Assembly: GCF_030463535.1 (NCBI RefSeq)
Contig: NC_132881.1
Location: 43,077,344 to 43,141,343, forward strand
Reading direction: 5' to 3'
Length of the DNA stretch: 64,000 bases
DNA from: Salminus brasiliensis
Lineage: Eukaryota > Chordata > Actinopteri > Characiformes > Bryconidae
A program made the translations under genes and the position numbers. Numbering within the stretch: the stretch's first letter is position 1; each line of letters opens with the position of its first letter. The notes under the pieces were generated by a model. It worked only from the letters and a program-made list of their open reading frames with translations, was not told the origin of the DNA and made no database searches. Positions 24,743 to 36,300 of the stretch are shown in pieces.

Positions 24743-25499
24743 CATTAATCCAGTATTAAATACTCTTGCATTGGGCTTTTAATGTATTTTGCATATATTG
24801 TTTGTGGAAAAAGGAAACATTTAATACAAACATATTTTACAAAATGTTACACTAAAACAAACTGAACTAATGTTGGATTTAATAATCTCTCACTTATTGG
24901 TGTTTCTCAACAAGTTTATGAAACTGGGTGTGCAACTTTTTTTAGTAAAACTCTTTACCATTGACTCCGGACATCAACTACTTGCATTTTGGGTGTGTTC
25001 CCATCCCCTTCACTCACCGTCAGTGTGAAGATGTTCGCCCAGGCTACCTACCCTTAGGTGTGCGTTTGTGTTTTATACAATGGTTGACCGCCTGGCCTCA
25101 GTGTTGAAGGCTATAAGAGCAAGTTACTATTTCTGTGCTGCTGAGTGTGTCTCTATGCTGGCTGGCAATTGCATTGTCAGTCTTGCATTACCACAGGGTT
25201 GTACTGTCAGTTTTTGGCAGATATTAGTTAATTAAGAAATTAAAGAATAAGAGTAAAACATGCCACTAATGTCAGAGTAATGTATTGTAAATAAAACAGT
25301 TCTGCAGTATAACATTTGCCAAAGAAAAAAAAATCCTACTGTAATTATACTGTCTTATACATTGCAAAAGTTTATTTTATGGTGAAATTCTCTCAACCAC
25401 AGCTGCCAGTACTTTACTGTAAATTTTATTGATGTTTTTTCCAGTGTGTGATTGAGAGAATTCTAACCTGCAGATGGGAATAAACAGTAAGTAGTTTGA

Positions 25500-25955
25500 G
25501 GGGGAGACCCACAGATTAAACAAGTATGTATGGTTGCTTAAATGTAGATGCAGAGGTAGAAATGTGAGCTACAGAACTTTTGACCGAATTAAGTAAAGTT
25601 AACTTAGAAAATGCTCTGTAATCAATTACTGCATCACTTAAAGCTGTTTTACAGGGCAGTGCATCCGCCAGCAAGACATGCATTTTACAAGGGAAAGCAA
25701 ACTTAAGCAAACTGTTCCTGTTTGGGCCATTTCTCCACAGTGTTACTGGATCAAATTAATTTGTGGAGTTTTTGTCACTAAGGCTTAACTAATGGCCTGA
25801 CTTAAAGAACAAAAGCTGCACATAACTCTTTAAAAGGGCTTATCAGATCTCTGTAAACGGTAGCCTGTGTGCAAGGACATCTCTGTTGCTGAGCAGAAGG
25901 ACAAAGAGTTTTTAGAAGCAGTCAGAAGTAGAGAGAAGTATCTATGAAAGAAGTA
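25500..25955. repeat. dispersed repeat, relatives at 21.4 and 31.7 kb
   Basis: Bases 25500-25650 resemble 31690-31860 (GCTCTGTAATCAATTACTGC, GATGCAGA). Bases 25705-25955 match 21420-21630. This suggests one larger non-coding element present in pieces. It is non-coding. Confidence 0.6.
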
Positions 25956-26829
25956 GACTTGCTGATTCTTCTTCTTATTATTATTATTATTAGACATAAT
26001 TTAGCAGTTGTTCTTTACCTTGTGTCAAAATTTTATGATGAATGGTAATTTACATTTTGTGCTGTTGTATTGTTCTAACAGCCACACTGCACAAAATCAT
26101 CAAAATAATTTCAATCATTTTTTATATTAAGATCAATATTTCAATATTTAAGTACATTTGCAAATACTCCTGCTTTAGCTACAGTGGGCTCCAAAGGTCT
26201 GATATTGCCAGTACAAATGTGTGTTTTGCATTATTTGTTAATTAAATATGTTTATATTACAAATTAAAGTATCAGCAAAACATTTTGAGTGAAAAGCAGC
26301 ATCTTTAAAAATGTAACACATTTTTAATAATTGTATGGTATTTGGTGGTGGTTTTCCTTTTTAATGAAAACCTATGCTTGAGCTGCATGGACAACACAGG
26401 CTTGTGCAAAAGCTTCTTCTGAGTAGATTAGCTGAGAACCTGAGAACAGTCTGAACATGAACTGTAATGGTAGAGATTAGACAGAAAAAAAAAAACATCT
26501 GACCTTCTTGTACAAGGGTCTGGACAGGGTCACTGCCACACATTTGCTTAAATCCGAATATTTACCTAGAAATCTACCTGGAATCTGGAAAAGTAATATT
26601 TTCTAATATTTCTAATTTAAAGTGCATTTTATACACTTTATCATGCCAAGCGCATGTTTATTTATTAAATATACTGTCACTGAAGTTCAAGTTCAAGTTC
26701 GACTAGACCAAAGTTGAAGGTTGAACTGAAAGGACATGGGAGATTTGGTCTTATAGGCTATTTAAGGCTATTTATTGGTCTTGCTAAATGAGTGAATGAG
26801 TATGTATTTACAGGAGAAGGTAAGGGATG

Positions 26830-27010
26830 TTGGGCGATGCAACATGACAATGACCCAAAGCACACAATTATATCTGGAAAATCGATGGAAAAGAAGGTTT
26901 GTAATTAGGAATCAGGAGTCAGGGTTGGCCTGCCCTTTCTGGAACACTATGGCATGACCTGAAATCCCAGAAATATTAATGATGCTGTGCAATCAGTGCT
27001 GTGCAATGTC
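26830..27010 (+). mobile_element. small Tc1 transposase scrap
   Basis: ACATGACAATGACCCAAAGC reads HDNDPK, the conserved Tc1 transposase stretch around the second catalytic aspartate. Nothing else of the gene is readable. Confidence 0.45.
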
Positions 27011-27257
27011 TTAGACCTGCCAATGTTTAACTTCAGCTTATACAACACCTAAAAAAGTAATTTAAAGCTTGGCCTGTCTATGCATAGAGAACCCAAGTGA
27101 CCATGGCTAAATTATTAACAAGTTCCAAAAAATGTTATAAAATTAAAAATTCTGAAATAAAAAAGAGCAAATATTAAATTATTATTACAAATAATCTTTA
27201 ATTAATTCATATATAAATGAGTTAACACATAACTGCACTGCTAACTGCCAACTGTAG

Positions 27258-27258
<1 letters not shown>

Positions 27259-27318
<60 letters not shown>
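27259..27318. repeat. TA microsatellite near the inpp4b 3' end
   Basis: About 30 TA units, 200 bases beyond the inpp4b stop codon, so possibly within the 3' UTR. The tyrosine-isoleucine open frames here are artefacts. Confidence 0.95.
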
Positions 27319-27320
<2 letters not shown>

Positions 27321-27517
27321 AACACACAAACACACACAATATATGTTTTTTTTAAAGGAATTTTTACATCTTGGTGACTTGTGAACACAAACATTCATTT
27401 TCAGGAGGATTAACAGGAGTGAATAATAACAACAGCAACAACAATAAAAAATAATAATCATAAAAATAACAACTACAAGACCAGCTAAAGATGAAGAGGA
27501 GTCCATGGCGTCTTGTC

Positions 27518-27650
27518 TCACGAGTCCACTTTGCCGTACGTCCCCTCCGGTGGGCGGTAAAACTTGGGGAATGCCATCAGCTGCAGCATGTTAAAAGCAT
27601 ATTTCCTGCATTTTATATTCTTTTGCACGTTCTCAATCCGGCAGCCTTCT
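27518..27650 (-). CDS. inpp4b: inpp4b terminal coding exon
   Basis: Acceptor CTGTAATCAG precedes 27650. One base completes arginine, followed by [39 protein letters not shown] and KVDS, then TGA at 27518-27520. The ending is highly characteristic of INPP4 proteins. The 3' UTR runs to lower coordinates towards the TA tract at 27259-27318; no strong poly(A) signal was found, only a possible ATTAAA on the minus strand at 27197-27202. Confidence 0.97.
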
Positions 27651-30193
27651 CTGATTACAGGGAGATGGAGAGAAACAGAGGGAGAGAAGGAAAGGGAAAG
27701 GATGATAATGGAATAATGGCAGCATGGAAGTGGCAGTGATAATGTCCATCAACAGCAACAAAGCAATGACGAGGCTGCGGCCCAGCAAACCAAAACAATA
27801 AAGAAAGAAATAAATCATTAAAAACCCCAGCACCATAACTCCAATTAAAGCAGTAACTCTCACGCCCCTCTGTGAGGTTTGTACCCTTGTGGACTGAACT
27901 TTCACATTTGGGTTCAGTGAGTTCCATTGTACCCTGAGTAGACAGTTATCAGCAGTGACAGCCATGTTGAGTGTGGGCGATGATAGGATGATGGCTCTTG
28001 AACTGAAGAAATATTTACCCACTCCTGCGATTGGGAACAGAGGCCACATTTGTCAAACCCTTGACTGATATGACACTGGTTGCTGTTTTTATAAACACTG
28101 GTGTTTTTTTCTTCATGCGTTTATTTCATACAGAAGCAAAAAGCCAGAATAGAAAAAAATACCTCGTGCAAATTGCATAAGGTGTAGAAGAGCCATTTCA
28201 AAAAATCTAAATTCATCTTTATTAAAGTTGCCTTGTGCTTTAAAGTGCTTCGGTCCAAAGGCCTGGTTTACGGGTTTGTCCAAGGACTAACATCCACGGA
28301 CCACAGTAAACACACTTTCTGTCTCCTTGGTCTATAATTAAAGGTTTTTTTTTGATGATGAACAACCCACTGAAACATTCTTTACAGAACCAGAAGTATT
28401 TCTTCTATGACGTTGTCCCAAAGAACTCTTTTGACATCTTTGTTTTTTCAGGTGTAGTACTATAAGACAGAACTAACTGTAACTGTAACTATAACTATAA
28501 CTAACCATATCAAGGTTTCCAGGAGGCACGGATGCTAAAAAAAGTGAAATGACTGTATTTACCCTCATAACCCACACCGTGTACTTTCTGTGCAACTGCA
28601 CGGACCAAACTGTGACCCCTGTGTTGTGATGTTCAGTACGAATCCAGATGTGGCCTTATTTTTATGGCAGTAATCCATCATTTTACAACCAAGACTAGAC
28701 CAACAAGCAAATTGCAGACACTGTGTCTGCACAGGCAACTGTCAAAATAGAGCTTCAACAAAAACAGACCTGGGAAGACAAGGTCAGCAAACATTTAAGG
28801 GTCTCAACAACAAAAGCATGGAAGATGGGAGTATCTTTCAAAGACAGGATGCTGTCAACTCAACGTTTTAGTAATATTTGACTCAGAGAGGCTCACTGTT
28901 GTCACTGTGGGCTGAGAAGGCAACGGACTAGCTGACTACTAACATTGCTACTGCGGCATTAGCGCAGTCTGGCTACCGGGCTTGCCCAACATAAGCTATC
29001 GCACGGCCCTGCTTGCTTAGTGGAAGCTGACATTACCTTTGCGAGGAACACATAAAAGTGAACTGCAGGGTTTCTATAATAAACGCTGATGTTTATGCTT
29101 TTGAGACTGTATATTGTCTTTAATAGCTAGCCATTAGCAGTAATTTTTAACATTTGCTATACTGTATCTAGAAAATGGCCTTCTTGGCGTGATTTTTGCA
29201 TGCAGAGTACAGTAAGTCAGCTAACGTAAGCTAGCTACATTAGCCTACATTAGTAGTTGTAGTGCAAGACTAAAGAACGAAACTGTTGCATAACTGTTAG
29301 GAGAAGCCGTGCACTTCCTGGGCCTGATTTTAGCAACATGGCAAATGGAAAAAGAAACCAAGACCGGTCTAATGGGTCCCCATCGGCGCATTACGGGACA
29401 GCGCGGCCTTAGTAATCATTTGGCCCAGCAGTGGAGAATAAGCCATGGGGTTCTAAGGGTTGGTTGGATGATCTTTGCCCCTTTGCCACCACCCTGCCAA
29501 GGGTGACCCTCCATGCAACACATATTTCACACCTTGCTCTTTACATGTTAAGACATGTCCAGTACTACTGCAACTCACTGATGAAGTATCTCAGTAAAGT
29601 GCACAGAGGGTTTTCCAGTCAGCGAAGCCCGTTTACACACACCATTAAACCAGCCGCTGACTGCCTCCTGCTTTTCTTAAACACCCCACAGATGGGGTGT
29701 CGCTTTCAGTTATGTCTGGATTAAAGCAGAAGAGGAGGTTAAGAGGATTACAGAAATGAGAAACGACAAACGAGTCAACACGCAGACCCTCCACCCCCCC
29801 AAAGGAGGCATGGGATAAAGAGTTAGAGCTTTAGCACAAGTTAAGACAGTACAAGCATGGTTAAGGTATAATCAGCGGTTTATTGATATTTAGCAAGCAG
29901 AAAAACAAGACTTAAAATGAGCCACACCACCAGCAGGTGTGAGCTAACAAGCAGGAGAGCGATTGGGTAGAAGTGGCGGGACGCCGGCTTGTGATTGGCT
30001 ACTGAGCCGGCCTCAGGGTCGTCCCATTGGGCACCTTCTCCCTGGGCCAGCCGACTGCTGAGCGAGCCGGGAACAGACAGAGAGAAAAAGGGAGAGAAAA
30101 ACAAACACACACATACACACACACACACACACACACAAACGTTACAGAGGGTTAGTAAAATTGAACCAGTGTAGCCTTGTGCGCACACACACA

Positions 30194-30236
<43 letters not shown>

Positions 30237-30328
30237 TCACTCACTCACTCACTCACTCACTCACTCACTCACTCACAGATGAAAAGGTGCTGGTGGTACT
30301 CACATGATGAATGATGTCTCAGGGGGTT

Positions 30329-30363
<35 letters not shown>

Positions 30364-33300
30364 TTGAGGGGATGCTGTGTGACATGCAGAAGCTATCCTA
30401 CAGTGCACTCACACAACACCCAGTAACAACACTCTAGAAACCTATCGTATACAATATGGACAAAAGTATTTGGACACCTGTTCATTCATTGTTTCTTCTG
30501 AAATCAAGGGCATTAAAAAAAATGTTTTTTTAATGCTTTTGTTGGAGTAACTGTCTCTACTGTCCAGGGAAGAAGGCTTTCTACTAGATTTGAGAGGATC
30601 ATTGCTGTGAGGATTTGATTGCATCACAGTGACAAGAGTGTTAGGGAGGTCAGGATGTTGGATGATTACCACCCCAGCTCATCCCTAACTTCCCAAATCA
30701 CCCCAAAAGTATTGGATGGAGCACCATCCATCATTCCAGAGAACACAGTTCCACTGCTCCACAGCTCATGGAGGGGTGGGGGCTTCATACCCTTCACCCA
30801 GAAGGAGTGTTTATACACACACACACTTAACAGCACACACACATTATATACAGTATCATACATAAAGTACATTACTAAAGTATTATATATTGTTATGACA
30901 TCATCTCTGTCACATGAAAACCTTTTTCTCCATTTTATCTCTATTTTTTAAATTCATAATGTATCATCATAGTGACATAATGTAAGTCTGACAGTTGTTC
31001 TTTGCATTGTGTAAAAAGATTATGATGAATGGACCAACAGTAATGCTCCAAAATTACTAAAATAAAATCTTTTTACATTGTCTTCCATTCAAAATCTGTA
31101 TTATGTTGCCATTTTTAATGTTTTTGCATAAAGGCAACAATATGATAAAATCAATACTTTTGCAAATGCTTTCCCTTTTTTTGAGTAAACATATTTATAT
31201 GATGTTGAACATCAGTGATATCTCCTAGTATCATTCAAGTGTAAGTGTAAGACACATAGCGACACTTCTTTTGTTCCCACTTCAAGCAGTGTTCATAAAT
31301 AATAACAAAAAAAAGTGTGATGTAAGATGTTTAGCCTTTCTCTCCGCCCCCTCAATCTGTTTATTGTTTATCCCCATCTGCAGGTTAGGACCCTCCTTTA
31401 CATAATGAGCCCTTGCTCATTTGAACTTCGCTCATTGGTATCTTCACACTCAAAGAACAGGCAGTTAGACTGTAGGGCCGGTCTAGAGCTGTAGAATTAC
31501 ACTACATAATAACACAGTTCGCAGTAAATTCACCTTTCCGTTGTTTTTCAGACACCCAAATGTACACGGCTTCATAGCTCTAGAGTGACACAACTGTCTA
31601 ACTGCCAAACAAAAATTATTTGTCAAGAGACACAGCCCTCGATGTTCAGGAGTGGAATCAGAGTAAACAGAATGAGGGGAGGAGCCACAGACTAAACATC
31701 GCACACAGTATGTAATCGGTTTCAGCTGCAGCTCATTTACTAATGTTTTTGAGGCTCAAATCAGTATGTATTGTTGATGAAACTGAGATGCAGAAGTAAA
31801 ACATTTGACTGAAGTAACTAAAGAAACACTCTGTAATCAGTTACTGCATCACTGCAAGTTGGCCTGACTTTACACTGTTTTTTCATAGTGAATAATTAAA
31901 CCAAACACAAGGGAAAATACCATCCATTTTAATTTTACACTAATTCTACCACTAACCATCGCTCCTAACTGGACCACTAACTTACTCTCAGACAACAGAA
32001 CTAAGCTATTGGATCTACTCTTTAGAGAAAGTACAAATCTTGAACAAAACTACAGTGTATTTAAAGCACAACAGCTCTACATAATCACTGGTTAGGAGTT
32101 ATGGCAAATCACAGTTAAATCTAAAGTTATTTGACTAAAGACTTTATGCAACAGACGTTATCACAAAGCAAATTTACAGAAATCCAGGTATAACCCAGTA
32201 GCGAGCATGCTGAAGGTGCCAGCAGCAGAAGAACTCCTGAAATTGTAAAACTTCTACAATTAAGAACAAGAAACACTGCGGCAAACCCACACTCAACATC
32301 CATCCTCCTCTGGACCAGACAGAAAAATATCCAGCATATTTTCACCATGACACGCTCTCTCTCTCTTTCTCTCTCATGATTCATGGCTTAATTAGCCATG
32401 CACCTACTGATACTCTGTCATTTGAGTAATCATTTTCACAGCAAATCATTTCCACAGTTCATTAAAACATCATCAATTTACCAAAGCTCTGATTTACCAA
32501 ACCTGGTGTTGGAGGAGAACTCTAAATAATGTAAGACTCCATAAGGGGAACTTCGGAGATGTTCTAATGAACATAGTGATGGGGAACCACTACTTTGTTT
32601 ATGTTTATTAGAACATTAGTAAGTAATTTACTGAAGAAATAAAGACATACTTCACAGAAAAGGAGCTCTAAAATACTAGTAAGAGAGAAGTAGTAAAGGA
32701 CTTTGAGGGAGGGGGTTCAGAGTTTCAGAGTTGTGGAGATGTTATAATAAAAGCTCTGCAGCCAACTGTAGATAGTTGTGGGCCAGTGGGCCATCTCAGC
32801 AGACCTGTCTCAGAGGACCTGTACTGGTTAGTGTGTTGAGATGGAGTAGTCCCGATATTCACTATACGGACAAAGGTATTGGGACACCTGCTTATTCATT
32901 GTTTCTGTCAAAATCAAGGTAAAAAGTGTTTATCCAGCTTTTGTTGTTGTCATCTCTACTGTCCAGGGAATGTTTCTACTAGATTTTGGAGCATTGCTGT
33001 GAAGATCTGTTTGCATGTAGCCACCCCACCTCATTCCCAGCTCCCCAGCTCATCCCAAAAGTACTGGATGGAGCACCAACCATCATTTCAGAGAACACAG
33101 TTTTTCCACTGTTCCACAGCTCAATGCTGGGGGGCTTTTTAACCCCTAAGTGAATGTAAAACTATATATAAAGTACAACATGTCTGTTATCAATATCTAT
33201 GCTGCTGTTGTAAAGCTTCAAAAGTCTGCGTTTAGAACAGTCTAGAACAACCAATTCAATTATGTTAGCAGTGTTATAGCAGTGTTAGCATAGGGGTCAC

Positions 33301-36300
33301 ATGAAAACACATTTATAACTCCATAACAGACGCGTACAGAATTTCATCATTCAAGTTTTGAACCATCTTTTTATCATTTTAGCTGCATTCTGATATTTTT
33401 ACTTACTTGGAAGGTCCATTGTAGATGCTCTGTAGATGCTCAACCAACGTTCAGCTAAATGTCTATTAAAAGAAACTGAACTCTAGGTTGAATGTAAATG
33501 ATTGTCTATTGATTTAGGGTTTGATTTAAGGTTTGGGTTAGGGTATAGGCTTAGGGCTAGCTCCCATAGAGAATCACTTAGTTTCAGCTTAGAGTTCAGT
33601 TGCAGTTATTATATATTCAGTTGAATGTTAGTTAAATGTCAGGTGAGCATCTACAAAGCATCTACAGACCATCCAAGTAAAGTGATATCATGGTCTGAAC
33701 TGAAGGTCTTATTGAAGGTTGTATTAGTCACTGTTGGCCACTGCAAGCAATATTAGCTTTCTGAGAGTTTCCCACAGCACTGTTTGCGATCATCTCAGTG
33801 ATCTGTCTGGGAGGTCATATTTGATAATGCTCTGCAATGCCATCCATGCAGAGAAACCTCAAGGAACAAGGAAGAAATTGAATCTTGAAGCGTGGCATTA
33901 CACGAAGAGATACAGCGTGTGTTTTTTTCTGCAGAGGAAAGAGTTTCGTTTCCCCTAAATCATGTGATTTCTTCATTTTCAATTTCGCATCCAACCCTGC
34001 CCCGGACGCCTGAAAAAGGAAACTATCCTAAGCATTTCAGTTTACACTGCAGTTTACACTAAATAACGTTGGACCTGTTAGATCACAGCGTGAAAGTACA
34101 GTAACTGAGCTTAGTGAGAAACACTGGAAGGACCCCAGGCCACCTTGTCTTTTGGCCTTTTCCAAATATAACCACAGCCTGTTTCTCTCCACAGCTGGTA
34201 AACAAACAGGGACAATAAAAGGTATTTCAAGGTCACTTACAGTACATTAGCTGTCAGCACAAACAGGTTCAGCCTGCCCATTCATCTTTCATCTCCAAAA
34301 CAAACACTATCACTTTATCTCTGCTCTGCAGCCATGAGAACAATGGCAAGAGAAGGTGTGGTATTTCTTTTGGTATAGCACATTTCATTTACATTTGCCA
34401 GTCAAAGGGATTAACCTTAACCTCTTAACACTCCAAGGCCTTTTACATACTAACGTATATGTAAGAACTCCAGGGACTTCTATACTTCTATACTACCCTT
34501 GTATTCACACCTATCCAGTGTCTTTTTGCATTAAACCAATGCAGTAATGTACATCTACAATGTACAAGAGTGTATAGTTTATGTATAATGTGTTTATAGT
34601 GAATATGTAGTGCACATTAATGCAAATAATATGAATAATATTTCGTAATTATCTGTATTGTTACAACAGTGAGGGACGATCCACGCAAGTTTTTTACTTA
34701 CCTTTACACCTGTGTAATGTCACATGACAATAAACATGGTTTGATATGATTTGATTTACAAACTGCTGGGGCTATTCCCTGGTAATAGAACCATAGGGTG
34801 TTTAAGGGGTTGAGAGAGAAAAAAAAAAACAAAACATTGAAAACATGAAAAAACATTAAAACAGGATTAAAACTATAAATTTAATAGAGATAAAAAGCAT
34901 GGGGGAAATTTACAAATATTTGAATTTGAAATAAAATCTGACTGATCAAAATACAGTCAATTCTTTTTATATAGTATATTTTTCAATAGTATTTTTAACA
35001 GCTTCAGTGCAACAGAAACAAAAAGTGCAAGTTGTAGGCCTGTGCTTCTAGAAATGAATCAAAACAATGAATTTGTTGCCTTTGCAAACAGCACAGCAGG
35101 GTGGCAACAAGTGCTGATATGCCATGATTATGTTGTATCCATAAAACCACACGTGGCACTCTGTTTAAATTATATAATTTTATCATATTAAATATTTTAT
35201 AACATATAGTCAATTAAACATAAAAAAAAAAACATTCTTGTTTTTGGTAAACGACAATGGGGGCTTTCATAATTAACAGTATTTCCAGTAAATCTGGTAA
35301 AGAAATCTTCTTTTGGTTGGCAAGAACATTTGTGCTTTGTGGCCTAGAGTTGAGTTTGTTTTTAGTACAGCTTTTAGGGCAGTAATGCAGGTAGATATTC
35401 AGATAGAGGAGAGCTGTTTAGTTTACAGCTATATCTGATCAACATGCCCTTAGAAGAGGGACAATATTAATATTGTCTTTTAGGGTTGGGCACTTAAAAG
35501 ACCTTTACTCGGAAGAGTGTTCAGCAGCCTCTGAACCCAAATAAAGCAGAAATAACATTCCCCAGCCCAGTAACAACTATTTCTTAAGTTTACAAGCCAA
35601 GTCAGTTAAAAAGCCTTCCTAACCTCGCTGCAGGTCAAGAAATCCAAATATTTATCGCATTGTACTTACTGTAGTCAGAGATCACTCTTATTTCATTCCT
35701 AGTCAAAATATAAAAATATAAGGAAGGAGACATTCACAGAAAACAAAAATATAAAAAAATGTGTCCAGAACAATCAAAACATGAATGGAATACACAGACA
35801 AGGGGCTCCTAACATCTTTATGAAATGGGAGAAAAAAAAATTGGGAAACAATTACAGATGTTTCTAAAGTATAGATGATCAAGAAACTCTTGCTGGAAAA
35901 ATGAAACAAAGAAAAAAAAAATCTAATACAGAAGCTTCAGAACAGGTCTGTTCTGAACAAGATCAGAACAGAGTCCAGACCTCAACATCATAGGTAGCTA
36001 AATTGTAATTTTTCCTGAATGAAATACAAACCTAAATGAATACCTGGTTCTTCACAGAGTTTTTCCAAGCCCACTGAACTGTAGGCATATTATTCAGTTA
36101 ATAATTCTAATGCATAAACTATTGTGAATTATCTATTAACAGTTTGCTTTAGCATTTACCATTTACACTCATGTCTAAAATGACAATACTTTAGTGGGTC
36201 TGGGTGTAATAACATAAGAATGTGCTTTTTTGGAGTGTAAGAGTACTACCTCTTCAAGAGAAGGTCACAAGGTCGGTGCTTATAGTAGTAACCCCTCCCA

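Noticed and set aside
27222..27521. Minus-strand frame rich in Ile/Tyr repeats
   Set aside because: It is the translation of a TA microsatellite and neighbouring low-complexity sequence, next to but out of frame with inpp4b.
29309..29724. Two overlapping frames of 65 and 97 codons as a gene on + inside the inpp4b intron
   Set aside because: No family signature, no splice pattern and no conserved start context could be seen.
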